A stretch of 37,459 bases of DNA. Source: Lingula anatina (Eukaryota; Brachiopoda; Lingulata; Lingulida; Lingulidae). Below, piece by piece: positions 1 to 11,083 of the stretch. The translations under genes and the position numbers were made by a program. Where the stretch lies: contig NW_019775888.1 in assembly GCF_001039355.2 (NCBI RefSeq), positions 137,954-175,412 on the forward strand, read 5' to 3'. Numbering within the stretch: position 1 is the first letter of the stretch; each line of letters starts with the position of its first letter. The notes under the pieces are model-generated. The model was not told the origin of the DNA. It saw nothing but the letters and a program-made list of their open reading frames with translations, and did no database searches.

Positions 1-122
1 TTTTGCTGGGAAAAGGTCCACTCTGGGTAAAATTTGACCTATGTACTTGAGGATTTTATGGTTAAAGGTCCACTTTTCAGAAAACGAACCCCCTCTGAAG
101 TTGCTGGATACGGGCCTGGCAT
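1..122. repeat. Fragment of a dispersed repeat with a GGCCTG-type end
   Basis: The block contains GGGAAAAGGTCCACTCTG and ends near position 120 with ATACGGGCCTGGCATG. Read backwards, this resembles the start of a block at 9409-9480 (CAGGACCGTAGCCAGGG, then GGGAAAAGGTCTCC) and of one at 36934-37020 (AGGCCTGTTGGCAGG, poly-A, then TTCCACTCTGAA). The three blocks share short words in the same order, so I read them as diverged copies of one repeat family. This copy is cut by the window edge. The relation is weak and was made by eye. Confidence 0.25.
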
Positions 123-594
123 GTTAAGCAGTGCTAGAAAGTCGAATGTCAAGGATTATTTTCAATACAATACTCGGTTTTTAATTCTAACCAGATAAGC
201 GTAAAAAGCTGTGCATAAATAATATCCGATAAATGCTTCGAATGGGAATGCACATTTAGTTTGTTTTGGCGCTGTCACATGCATGAATACTATAAGGGTG
301 TATATATACTACGATTTCACCAGGTTCTGACAATATTCTGCTGTATCATTTAAGCAGCTGTAAATATAATTTCACGAACATAATCGTATAACCGTTGTAT
401 CCACATATGCAACAGACGGTAAAGCACTCTGTCAGGAATATAGCATTTCATTCACCACAGATTTTTAAAATCGACTAGACGATACGGGCAAACTCCATGT
501 TCTCATGTTGGATAAAGCTCTTAAAAAAAAAAAGAAAAAGAAAAAAAGCCAAGTGACGGAATTGTTTTTTGAGAATGAAACTTCCGTTCAACGC

Positions 595-653
595 CAGTGG
601 CGGATTTAGTGGGAGAGTTCAGAGGTGTCCTGCCACCCCCTTCTTCGATTTCT

Positions 654-687
<34 letters not shown>

Positions 688-868
688 ATACACACACCAA
701 CGATCCCCTTTTGAAATTAGAATTTTAACTATCTGAATAGTTCTAAACCGTACCAAATGGCACCATTCAACCTCTAAAATCCCCCTAAAAAACTTTCGGG
801 GCCTTTCAGTGGGTCGGTTCCCCTTCGCAGACCCTCCTCCTCTTAAAAAAATCCCTGACCGGCCCCTG
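595..868. mobile_element. Short non-autonomous element with CAGTGGCGGA / CAGGGGCCGG ends
   Basis: The left end reads CAGTGGCGGATTTAG. The right end, read on the other strand, is CAGGGGCCGGTCAGGGAT. The interior holds a 30-base poly-A run (655-684) and purine/pyrimidine-rich flanks. Ends of this type recur in many invertebrate hAT-like non-autonomous elements. I could not find a convincing target-site duplication, so the family assignment is tentative. Confidence 0.3.
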
Positions 869-2547
869 ACCACCTATCATATTTGCATACGACAAGGTAA
901 CAGAAGCGATGTTTTTAATCGCTGTTTTCCTCAGCGTGTTTATATTGAGTGGTGAAAGTAGTGACACGGACAGACACAATAGATATGTGACCAGTTAGGC
1001 CGCTTTTGTTAGTGTTAACCGAAATGAGAATTAATAGGAAATTTACTTTAAATAATTGTCCATAAGAGGAAATGTAACTCTGTCATTGATTTTCGGGAGC
1101 ATAAAACTCTGACGTGCCAAAACTATAATGTTAATACGTCAGGAATAAAATAATTTTGTGGGGTCGCAGACAGGCCAAATTGGACAAAGATGAAAATGTG
1201 AATTTGTCAAAAAAAATGTGCTTAAGAGTTGATCTCTTGATCGTGTCAAATGGGGGAGGGGATATGTCACGTAATAGCCAGGTTTTGAAGGAATAATACC
1301 TGCTCATTTTAGCAAAAAATTAAAAATTTCTCCAAACTTACCAACGGTCAATGAATCCTCTCTGTCATTCAAAGTTAGCCCCAGTTTATTTATTCATCTG
1401 TTTTTATTTTTTTCCTAAGAAGTTTTTTTTATGTTCTCTTGAGAGATTCTTACATAGGGTAGTGATCTGTGGAGGTCACGTGGTCCACAGATTCCAGAAT
1501 AATTGCGATAACCGCCGTTTTGGTGGTAAACTAAAATGTAATATATTTCTATAAATTGATCACAATATATTTAATGTAAAATTTGGATCCCATACGAAGC
1601 GTTGTTATCCCTTTAAGTTACCAATCTCACAATGTATACAGGTACAGACAAGCATACCGATCGATGTGAAAAGATCTTTTTAGGCTATGGTCTTCAGGTA
1701 AACAGAGGTTTCACGAGCAGGTTAATGACTCGTTACACGCACTTGGTCACTTATCTCTCTCAACTTAATTACATGCCCCCGAAGACATTATCTCTCACAA
1801 GTCAATGAAGTCGAGCAAAAGTGATACATCGTGGCTCTGGAATGAGTAAATATCCAAGCCCATGTCTCTTTCACAATACGTTAATATGTAGTTTTGAAGT
1901 GCCCATAGAATAATCGCAGGCTGTCAGCTTTAATGAGTTTTACGTTTACAGATGCGTGTTTATTGCCCAGTTTAGCGAATTAGCAGCGTGTGAACGATGG
2001 GCTTTTTGTCGACCGATGCGTGTTCACCGCGTTGCTGCTTAAGATAATGGAATTGTTTAGTTTACATGTATGGTGGTGTAAATCATATTTCAGAACACAG
2101 AGTTAATGAATACATATATCAGTTCATGCACATATTTATCCATTCAACAGATTGAGCAGAGGAAAAACATTATAAGGATGATTGACAAATTGTAATCTAC
2201 CTGATAATCACGATTGCCGGTTTAACATCCTGTGCCATGGTGCACTGGTTCTTTTTTTGCTAATGGCGGTGAAGTTAATCACTGGTAAATTGCACTGTAG
2301 ACTTATTTCAGTTTTAAGATTACGTTATTATTTTTTAACATTTGTTCTATTATTATTATTATTGTTCATGCATTATATATCAGTGTTTTATTTGTTTTCA
2401 TTTTTAATGCATTTCTTTAATTACTTCTAAAAAAACTGCAAATAATTTGTCCCATCTGTGAGCCTTATGGGTACATGTACTTCATGTGAGTTTTACTATA
2501 AGATATGTGTAGCAAAATGTCACAACTTTTGTTCCGTCTCATTGCAG
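869..2547. other. Non-coding stretch before the GPCR exon; nothing recognised
   Basis: AT-rich sequence with stop codons in all frames and no recognisable domain. It should be intron of the GPCR gene, because the exon at 2548 starts in mid-codon after a good splice acceptor (TTCCGTCTCATTGCAG). I looked here for an exon encoding TM1-TM2 and did not find one; it probably lies upstream of the window. Confidence 0.5.
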
Positions 2548-3301
2548 GTATTCGTCCATTACCGTCACATTAACAGCCTCAGTCCTGTTTCTCCTGGCCA
2601 TTGCTGTCGACCGCCACGTGTCAATCGTACACCCACTACGCTACCACGTGCTCATGACGCAATCAAGAGCCCGGATAATCGTCACCGCAGTGTGGCTCTC
2701 GTCTATCGGGTTTGCCTTCGTTATCCCAATGGTTTGGCATAATTCCTGGGAAGACATTCCAGACAGGGACTGTGACTTTGGAAAAGTCATGCCATGGGTT
2801 TATTTAGCGTGGTTGGTGCCTTTATTTATCATAAACACCCTTGCCATTCTTGGGCTCTACGGTAGGATATTTTACATAGCTCACGAGCGAGCGCATCGGA
2901 TTCAAAGGTACAATACACAACCGAGATTGGCATTTACTACGAACTTAAAGATAGCGAAAACAGCAGCCATCGTGTTAGGACTCTTTATGCTATGCTGGTA
3001 TCCGTTCTATTTGATAACGGCCATTCAGGTGTACGGTGGGTTGATATACTCCGAGACTTGGGAAGAATGGCGCAGTTACGCCACTATCTTAGCTATAGCG
3101 AACTCGGCACAGAACCCGGTGGTTTACGCATTCAGAATGAAAGCGTTTAGAAACGAATTCAAGAAACTGCTTCGTATAAAGCCTTCACAGAAACCAAACG
3201 TCGACTTGGAACGTTCTGTCACTACTCAGGTTGGGGATGGGAATGGCAGGGATGCCAGAAGCGCGTTAGACAATGGTGCCAGTCACAGCGAAGCAGCGTA
3301 A
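2548..3301 (+). CDS. Adenosine-receptor-like class A GPCR, last coding exon (TM3 to C-terminus)
   Basis: This is the 3' part of a seven-transmembrane receptor acting at the plasma membrane through G proteins. The exon begins after the acceptor at 2546-2547 with one base finishing a codon (phase 2 intron) and runs about 250 codons to TAA at 3299-3301. Visible in order are the end of TM3 with DRH (the DRY motif), VHPLRY in loop 2, the TM4 Trp in AVWLSS, an extracellular-loop-2 Cys (DRDCDF), the TM5 Pro (WLVPLF), TM6 GLFMLCWYP (CWxP motif), TM7 NPVVYAF (NPxxY motif), and a short basic helix 8 (FKKLLRIK). TM6, TM7 and the CDFGKVMPW loop look most like adenosine receptors. However, by my Ballesteros numbering 3.32 is Ile (so not an amine receptor), 6.55 is Thr instead of the adenosine-binding Asn, and 7.43 is Ile instead of His. 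The ligand is therefore unknown. Exons for the N-terminus and TM1-TM2 are not in view. Confidence 0.88.
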
Positions 3302-3306
3302 CACAA

Positions 3307-3690
3307 TACAGCCACGTTGAGAAGCATATTTGCCTCATATGTGCATGGTATGAGTAGGTGAATCCGCCACGCATATAACGTGTAACCCGCATATAACATG
3401 TAGCGTGTAACGCATATAACGCCTCCAGAATCGCCGCATCTTGTCATTCTGACAAATTAGGACAGGGACGATAATAGACGAGAACATACGAGAATAGAAC
3501 ACTCGCAATGCAGCCACATTGTGAAGGATTTTCGCCCCATATGTGCATGGGATGAGTAGGTGAATCCGCCACACATATAAGGGGTTAATGCGATCACAGC
3601 TTCACCTCCAGAATCGCCGTATCCTGCCATTCTGAGAAATTAAGGACAGGCACGACATAAAACGAGAACAGGCGAGAATAAAACACTCAA
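3307..3690. repeat. Tandem duplication of ~200 bp downstream of the GPCR stop codon
   Basis: Copy 1 is about 3307-3504 and copy 2 about 3509-3690, offset by ~202 bases. Shared words include CATATGTGCATGG-ATGAG, TAGGTGAATCCGCCAC, CTCCAGAATCGCCG-ATC and GAGAATA-AACACTC. Copy 1 has an extra internal expansion of ATATAACG-type words near 3375-3420. The duplication lies in the presumed 3' UTR or just beyond it. Confidence 0.75.
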
Positions 3691-5373
3691 GGCTATCTCG
3701 GTCACGGTGCTAATATTACCTGTTCAAATTTCCATTGGATACATGCATTCTTGAGCAGTGCACCTATACTAAACGTATCTACAGAATGCTAATTATGACC
3801 CAAACCGTCCGCGACATGCAATCGACTCACTGTATCATTATCATCTAATTAGTGTGCTTCATGGTGTTATTACTATGACACCAATCATATTAATTATCGT
3901 TTATATATTACATATGACATGTCGTTTCACACAACTTGTTATGACGGCCACATACGTGTATAATCAAAGCGAAGAAAAAATTAATAACGAAGCAAAATTT
4001 AGGCAAAAATAACTAAAGGTAGTCATTAATAACCCCAGAAGCCTTATTTTTAGGTTTATTCAAATCTTCTTTTGTATATTTACATAATTTCATTCATACT
4101 TCACAGCTATTGTTTGATAAAAGGTAACTATTTACTGTGCATTATGTCCTTTGATTACCTTTTCTTGATAAGTTTACGTTTGTGAAGACCATTTAGACTG
4201 GAAAACGAATAGAAAGTGGCATTCACCCTGAAAGGTTTGAAAAATCGTTTTTTCTTCATCTCATCAAGAAAACGCTTAATTACAATTACCTCATGAGTGA
4301 TTTCTTTATAATATCTGAGTAAGCCGTTGAATTCAGCTATTTTAAAGAATCATTAACATTTTTAAACCAACTGATCTAATAAATTATGTATGATTGATAA
4401 AGTTGATCTGTTGTAAAAAAAATGGGGTGGGGGTATAATGTGAAATTACGTACTATATTTTGAAATAAGTGCAATGACTGCTTCTTTGCACAAAATTTAA
4501 AAATTTTAAAGGCCCACCGAATCTGATGAGAAAACAACAATCTATACAAACCTCTTTCAAAAGATCTTTAGTTCTATCTAACACAATAAAGATATGGTAC
4601 TATAAAATATAAAACATTTGAATAGTTGTCAACACACCTAATGCAATGTATGCAGACTGCGTGGAATTTAACACAACGATGTTTGTCGTCCTACCTAAGC
4701 GCAGATTGAAATAGCTATGTGATGTGCGTATGGTGCTCGTATACTGCCCGTAAATCCGGTTGCCTTCGGCGTCTCAGCGGATTTAGACGGTGGCCGTGCA
4801 AAATCGTACTGAATCGTACAGATTTACGACCTCCGTAGCTTCTGCAATTATGTCAAGATGAGACATGATTTTTTTATCGTATGCCCGTACAACGTAGCAA
4901 TATCGTTATGGCATTGTACAATCCTCTCACTGGCATTGCACGGTGAACTTGCGGTTATCGTGCAACAACGAAAGTCGATGCGATCCTGCGACACGAAGTT
5001 GTCAAAATTGATAAGCCTAGATAACATTTGCCACGGGCGACACACAACAAAAGCGAAAATATTTTTCCGTATTTTTTTTATTTTGACAACGTAAGTAGCC
5101 ACGGGCTCTGGCGAATGTCTGCATAACGTGCAGGTGCCGTGCCATGTCTCCAACAAAGCCTTGAGGTCACATCGGGGGAATAGGAGTATGTACGTCGAAA
5201 ATACCAAATGTTTCTGAAGAAACAAGGGCGACGACAAAGAAACAGTGTATATTCAAGAGAGAGAGCGTATTGTTGAAGCCAGACTATTCACGCCTTTAAA
5301 TTAGATTTTTAATGTCATTTATGATAAAGCAGTAAAGAGAACATGATGTTCAAGTCTGGTTATTCATGACTGA
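3691..5373. other. Intergenic stretch, no gene recognised
   Basis: AT-rich up to ~4690. A block at ~4740-5240 is visibly richer in G+C and contains CGTAAATCCG and CGGATTTAGACGG words and short open frames on both strands. No frame resembles a known domain, and I found no clear terminal inverted repeat. It may be an old mobile-element remnant. Confidence 0.35.
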
Positions 5374-5590
5374 GACTGCATTCCCACAGATTTTTAGATC
5401 GATCTATCCCCCTGGGAGTCTCACTAGATTGGTGTCAGCTTAACCGGCTTAAATGTCTGTCCCGCCTACTAAAAGCTGTAAGGGGGTAATTAACTATATA
5501 GTGCGCGCTCGGCTGACAGCAATTTAGCGTGAAACCACAGGGAGTTAGGTCGATCCAGATGGATCGATCTAAATCTGTGGGAATGCAGTC
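5374..5590. mobile_element. MITE-like element with GACTGCATTCCCACAGAT ends
   Basis: About 217 bp with inverted ends. The left arm is GACTGCATTCCCACAGAT followed by TAGATCGATCTA-like sequence (5374-5408), and its reverse complement sits at 5558-5590. The interior carries AAGCTGTAAGGGGGTAATTAAC. The arm (CATTCCCA-AG, TAGATCGATCTA) and the interior are shared with the larger element that begins near 6609, so this is probably a deletion derivative of the same family. Confidence 0.65.
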
Positions 5591-6608
5591 TTAAATGACG
5601 TTTTTATGATACGTACTAAAGTGTATAAAGAGACATATTGTTTTATCAAGTCATTATGATGCGTAGACCAAGATGTCGGTTTGTGCAATATTATCATGAA
5701 ACACGTTATGATGTATTATTATAGGGTGTGTTTATCTTCTACCAAGGCTACAGAATACAGTAAGTTTGCATGTCCCCTTCGCCATAGCAGAGATTGGTGT
5801 CATGTCAATTTTTTCTGAAGCAAGTGCTTGTGAGGCGTAAGAGTTCGAAGAAAGATATAACCAGTCATAGCAGTGGTGAGGACAGTGACCCTTGTGTCAT
5901 GACTCAAACCATTAGTGACTACCGGTAGACCGTTATTACGTGACAGTCCCCCATGATAGAGAGTTCGCTTTTCCATTCATTTGTACAGGTAAGCCTCGCC
6001 CTAGACATTTGACCCACTTAGGTCAGGCTAACCCTAACCATTATAACTATATGGGCGGCGGACTTTCTGTTACATGGACCTTCAGTGTCTTTACGTCGTC
6101 TCTCCCAGGCTCTCCTCCAAGACATTGAAAAGTACGTAATGATTTGAGGAAAGATAATATCATTTAAAAATTGTTCAACGTAGCTGTTCGTGGTTTACGA
6201 TGTTTGTAAGTTCACAATTTCTTACTGGTACGCCACATTCTGTTAATATGGCACTGAAACGCATGTTATGAAATATAAAGTAGCCATGAACCGTACATTT
6301 GAGACAACTGCATACGAACCTAAACGTAGATTACACCAGCTGACTAGGAACAATAGAACATCTAAATTAATATATCACGTAGTTAGGATATTTGATTCTA
6401 TTATGTATAATTTTAGGAAATGTACCCATCCATGTACACGGATACACAAATAACTAATGCAGTGATTGAGAGGTAGAATTACATGCCCTTTAACGAAGTG
6501 AAAAGTTAAGGTAAGGTATACGAGTTGTGTCTTTATGCAGCAAATTCTAGTGGACATTTTACAGGGCCGAGTCCCCATTGTTTTGTATAGGTGAGCCTCG
6601 TCTTAGAG
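5591..6608. other. Intergenic stretch with a short repeated block
   Basis: No gene recognised. Two ~40-bp blocks are similar: one near 5970-6010 (CCATTCATTTGTACAGGTAAGCCTCG) and one near 6571-6605 (CCCATTGTTTTGTATAGGTGAGCCTCG). Each contains an acceptor/donor-like CAGGTAAG or TAGGTGAG word, but no open frame spans them usefully. The second block directly abuts the element beginning near 6609. Confidence 0.35.
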
Positions 6609-6940
6609 CCCATTCCCATAGCTAGATCGATCTAGCAGGATTGACCCATCTCCGAGGGGATTCTTGCTTAATTGCATTCAGATTAAAAGACATTGTTGTC
6701 TGACACGTCTACTGAAGCCACTAAAAGACAGTTAATTACCCCTTAACAGCTGCAGTAGGCGTGCCAGACCTGTAATTAGAGAGCTTTCGCACCTGCACGT
6801 TTAGGCGACCGACTACATTTAGCTATCCGTAACCGTAAAATGACCGACGTTTATTTTTTCGTGATTTCGCATAAAGACCCGGTTAGCCTTTACGGATAGT
6901 CGAATTGTACAGTAGGCTGATGCATGTTTCACATGCTGTA

Positions 6941-7337
6941 AAGCCTCGGTCACAACAGGACGCACAAATTTCAAAATCGTACGTCATCTGCGATTTTGGG
7001 GGTGTTGCGGAGGCCGTGGAGGTCGTAGAGGTACCCGGTAGAGAGAAGTCTGCCTTGCGGGTCGCAAGGGCCACATGAGATGTCCTTTCAAGCAGGGACG
7101 CTAATTGCAAGGTGCAATGGCCGTGGAAATTGTACTCATTTCTTGAGTTTGTCTTGCTACCTGCGTACGTGGCAGGCGCTCACCACTATTGAAGAGAAAG
7201 CAACGCACGGCGAAAGTAGTTCCATTTTGCTTCACACTTGCCTCACACGCTTGTGATGAAGTACTACACGCGTGCAACAGTTCTGCCTTCTGTTCTTCCC
7301 TTCTTTCTTCTTCTTTCTCCCCTCTTTTCTGCTCTCT

Positions 7338-7375
<38 letters not shown>

Positions 7376-7835
7376 CTGAATTAGGCAAAATTCGAAATTT
7401 TTAAAAAATTGTTGTACAGGTTGCACAATCGTCGTTAATTGTCGAGACACGAGCGTGTGGCGTGAGTACACCTTTTCTACTCCTGGCGTAGGGGTGACGC
7501 ACATGCGACGCACTTCCGCGGAGCTTTCGACTCTGATCGTTAGTTGTGAGGGCGTGCGCCGTAATCAACACGCATTGCTTGCGACGTGCGTCTTGGACCA
7601 CACACGTCCCACAGGCGAACTCCTTGCGAGCGAAGCAAGTTACGCTGGCGGCCTCGCTGTTCGCAGATTATTCGTAGAATCTTTTGAACATGTCCAACAT
7701 CCGCCGTACGTGCATAGGGGCTGTCTGCGAGCCCCAAATTTCGCAAGAGGGACTTGCGTTGCACGTGAGATTCTGCGCAAAATTTGGACTTAAACAGGCC
7801 GTAAAAGCCCGTGCAGCCTGTTGTGACCGAGGCTT
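6941..7835. mobile_element. Nested 0.9-kb element with ~19-bp perfect inverted ends
   Basis: The left end AAGCCTCGGTCACAACAGG (6941-6959) is matched exactly by its reverse complement at 7817-7835. The interior is GC-rich compared with its surroundings and includes a 32-base T run (7342-7373). The open frames on both strands here are low-complexity or shadows and match nothing I know. It sits inside the larger TIR element at 6609-9310, which implies later insertion. I could not define a target-site duplication with confidence. Confidence 0.65.
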
Positions 7836-8304
7836 AATGGAGATCTGGCTTACTCCGTTAAAAGGTATTTGTTGAGTCCCTTCAGAGGAGCAACTTTGAG
7901 TGCCGAAGAAGGAGAATTCAACAGGAGAATGTCCTCTGTGCAAGAATGCGTCGAGTGGGAGTTCGGAAACTTATTGTGAAACTTTGCCTTTATGGACTTT
8001 CTAAAGAATTAAAAAGTTCTGTTGTCTCCTGTAGCCAAGCACTACTTGGTAGGTGGTCTTCTGGTCAACTGCCATACCTGTGTGTATGGTAATCAAATGA
8101 GTCGGTACTTTTAACTAGATCCTCCCACCTTAGAGCACTATTTAGCATGAACTCTACACGTGTACATTGTGCGTATGGAAAATTTAAGAGTAAAATAATT
8201 CATTCCGCAAGCAATCATTTATTTAAATGAAATCTTAAATAAAAAACTAATGTTTAACAAAGATTCAGCCCATGTGTATCTTGTAGGCAGCTTAGTATGT
8301 CAAT

Positions 8305-8484
8305 TCAGTTTTTCTTTTTAACCAAAGACATAACCATCTCCATCATTTGTTTGTCTTTCTCAATTTGATCTTCTCGCTCTTTCTTTTCTAATTCAAAGCG
8401 TTCTTTCTCGAAGGCCAACTTGTCTTTCAGGGAACTAACGTAATCTGCTGGTGAATCAGTACTGTGCTTCTTAGTTGGCGGCAT
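8305..8484 (-). CDS. Coiled-coil terminal exon of a transposon-associated protein (remnant)
   Basis: Reading the - strand, the 59-codon frame from ATG at 8484 to TGA at 8305 gives a small protein starting MPPTKKHSTDSPADY. A strongly charged helical segment follows (LAFEKERFELEKKERED), then a Met-rich end (MMEMVMSLVKKKN). The frame is also open upstream to a good acceptor (TATTTTTTCAG, exon starting at 8501), so it is more likely a last exon than a complete gene. Charged coiled-coil tails of this kind are typical of the DNA-binding accessory proteins of DNA transposons (for example Myb/SANT proteins of Harbinger-type elements). No Myb or transposase domain is visible between 8502 and 9225. It is likely a leftover of the host element's second gene. 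Confidence 0.4.
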   Translation of the reverse strand: MPPTKKHSTDSPADYVSSLKDKLAFEKERFELEKKEREDQIEKDKQMMEMVMSLVKKKN

Positions 8485-9310
8485 GTTGTCGCAATTTTCA
8501 GCTGAAAAAATAAGCGTGTCACCAATTAATGCAGCGTCAGTTTTTGTTACTGATATAATAAATATTAATCAATATTTGCTATTAGAGACAATTTCATGTA
8601 AAGAAAGATGTGCTGTCCTTACTTTTATTTATAATTCATTTATTCAAATACACAAAACAAGACGCCATGTGACTTTCGAAACAAGGCTTCATAACATTTG
8701 CATTAAAAGTCAAGGAGACATGTCCTGTCAACTAAAGGAGAAAATCGAGCTACTGGTAGTATCTTACTAAACGGCACTTACCTTACGGATATCCTGCTTG
8801 TTATGCGTCAAGTGCAGACGGCTAGTCTACAGACCACTTATAAAGGCATGTGTACTCGTAACAACTGCTCACAAAATGATGACCTAACAGTCTTATAATA
8901 CAATCCGTCACGCGTGCGGAAGGCCAGTTCTGACTGCCTTGTGGTCAGTGGAAAATGCCTTTTTTACGGGTATAACCTATATTTCAATAGTAACAAAAAA
9001 CACAGACACAAATAACAGACACAGCATGTTTCACATACTTTGCAAAAATAAAATGTCCAATATGATTTTAGCAGAGAAACTATCAATTTTGAAAGGCTTG
9101 ATTTCATAAAATTATGCTGATTTGTCAAACCGTTTTTCATTGACGGGTAGCAATATAGCTGCGGATAATGTTCTCTCTAACCGTATGTGTACACGTCACT
9201 AGACAGCAAAATATGATGACCTAAACGTAGTCGTTCGCCTAAACGTACAGGTGCGAAAGCTCTCTATTAAGCGATAAACCCCTCGAAGATGAGTCGATCC
9301 TGCTAGAACA

Positions 9311-10051
9311 GTTTGGGTGGGTGAAGGGGTAGTTAACTATCGTCTGCCGATTAAGTAGATTCCACTGATTGCACTCTAGTGGAGATCTCTCGGAGAGTTG
9401 GAGCGACCAAGTTCAGGACCGTAGCCAGGGTAGGTTCGAAAAAAAAAAACAAACTTTTTTTGCCGGGAAAAGGTCTCCACGGAATATATTGAACATTTAA
9501 TGCATTGATATTGATAGGGTCTCAAAGCTGTTACTTAACTTCAGTCTGGAACACAGTGTAAGCTTATAAAGCTTATAAGCTTGTAAAGCTTTTATTAAAA
9601 TATAAAAGAGACAGTATAAATTGCACGTTATGCAACTCTCTGGAGCTTTGCCTCTGCAGGACAATGGGTGCATAACACGAATGATTTCAAGGACAACCGC
9701 AAGTATTGTCAACTGCCAAATTACGTAAAACTCATGTGTTGCGTTTGTGTAACAAGTTCTGCGTGACGCAGAGACACACATATACTAGATATGCGCACAC
9801 GAAGAAGGGCGGCTTAATTTACACTAAAGACTCATGATTACCGTTGTCCACTTTTGGGGTCTTACTTTGTCAGTTGATGCTGGTAATTTTTCTAAGGCAA
9901 GTGGTTTGGATGTGGAGTAGTTTCCTTGTGTGGCGCTGGTAGAGTGTCCACGATTCAGGGTCATAGCACTGGTAAGAACGTCACCATTTACATTATTGAT
10001 TGGAGTACCTGTCTTTATTCTATTATTATTATTGTTATTCTTTTTTGTTAT
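9311..10051. other. Intergenic stretch with a repeat fragment
   Basis: The block at 9409-9480 (CAGGACCGTAGCCAGGG, A-run, GGGAAAAGGTCTCC) resembles the fragment at the window start. The rest (an AAGCTT-rich patch near 9560-9592 and a TATTAT run near 10020-10036) has no recognisable gene. Confidence 0.35.
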
Positions 10052-10347
10052 CTAAGGCGCTATTGAGAATAGATGATCCAAGTACTTACTGATCCGCCAA
10101 CTAAATATGGCCGACCACAGTTCAGAAGCAACGCGGCTGATTCCTGATGGTCTCCCTGCCTTCAAACGCGCCTTTAAACGGATTAAATCTCTGCTCCGAG
10201 GTTTAATTGCTAGGCCCCTCCAGCGACGGCAAATGAGGAGGCGGAGAGACCATCAGGGATAAGCGGCATCCCTTCTGAACCGTGGTCGGCCATATTTAGT
10301 CGGGGGATCAGTAAGCACTCTGATCATCCATTCTGAATGGGGCCTAA
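10052..10347. mobile_element. MITE with ~75-bp inverted ends (family shared with gene B intron 1)
   Basis: The left arm (from 10052: CTAAGGCGCTATTGAGAATAG, then ACTGATCC and ACTAAATATGGCCGACCAC) is mirrored on the right (CGTGGTCGGCCATATTTAGT, GGATCAGTAAGCACT, CATTCTGAATGGGGCCTAAG ending ~10347). The interior has AACGGATTAAATCT, GAGGTTTAATTGCTAGGCCC and GCGGCATCCCTT. A second copy lies at about 23826-24088. Confidence 0.75.
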
Positions 10348-11049
10348 GGTGTTAAGGAGGCTCACTCATATTTCAGAAATACCATTTCCGCCCTAACGAG
10401 TTGACAAAAATTGAAAGACAAAATCTACTCTAAATATATGAATAAAAATTTGAAAGTGATCCAGTTCTTTTTCGAGAGGTAGCGTCCCGAAAATTAAGGT
10501 TTTTGTAAACAAGTTGTAAGTGGGTACGTTTCGTCGTAAAAGTCTAAGCTTCACCGAGCGTTCTTCGCAACCCTTCGATCAAAACATGGAACTTAAACAA
10601 CGAAGCTTTCATCAGAATTCAAAGGTGAATATTTTTTGGATGTTGTATTTAGATATCTGGCCATTAAATGCTGTCATAAAAAAATACTCGAGGTAATTTG
10701 AGAGACCCTCTTTAAAATATGATAGATGATTAGTTGGCGTGACTAGGCCGTCCAGTGAATAGACCCTCTTTATAAGTCAATTCGATGTATGGATGCACTG
10801 CTCTGAGGACTAAACGCTTATTTCAGACTAATGAGGTTAAGCTTTTTTTTGCTTTACGACGTTTGTTAAAGGGATAATAACTCTTCGTATGATATTTATA
10901 TTTCACAATAAAAACACTGTGAACAACTCACAGAAATATAATATATTCTGTTTTACCTCAAAAACGGCAGTTATAGCTATTATTCTGATATCTGAGCTTG
11001 TCTTCAGATTGATGGCTGTACTCAGTTATAATCTCTTAAGAGATTTTAA

Positions 11050-11083
<34 letters not shown>

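Larger units (their letters stand above)
6609..9310. mobile_element. ~2.7-kb DNA-transposon-like element with long inverted termini
   Basis: The left terminus (6609-6816) contains TAGATCGATCTAGCAGGATTGACCCATC, CCGAGGGGATTC and GAGAGCTTTCGCACCTGC plus ACGTTTAGGCGACCGACTAC. The right terminus (about 9226-9310) carries the inverted version in the expected reverse order: GTAGTCGTTCGCCTAAACGT, CAGGTGCGAAAGCTCTC, ACCCCTCGAAGATGAG, then TCGATCCTGCTAG. The ~120 bp at 6660-6778 has no partner on the right, so the termini are unequal. The interior holds a second nested element (6941-7835) and a - strand coiled-coil exon (8305-8501). A direct repeat also lies inside (near 8846-8892 and 9184-9228). No transposase was recognised, so this looks like an internally deleted copy. 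Confidence 0.6.

Noticed and set aside
2182-2430. Hydrophobic Leu/Phe-rich frame before the GPCR exon, considered as TM1-TM2
   Set aside because: Lacks the GN (TM1) and LAxxD (TM2) motifs and owes its hydrophobicity to T-rich DNA.
2458-2742. Frame on the + strand overlapping the GPCR exon
   Set aside because: Shadow of the GPCR frame; it shows no domain, whereas the other frame shows TM3-TM7 motifs.
7101-7513. Lys/Glu-rich frames on the - strand
   Set aside because: Produced by the 32-base T run and pyrimidine-rich interior of the nested transposon.
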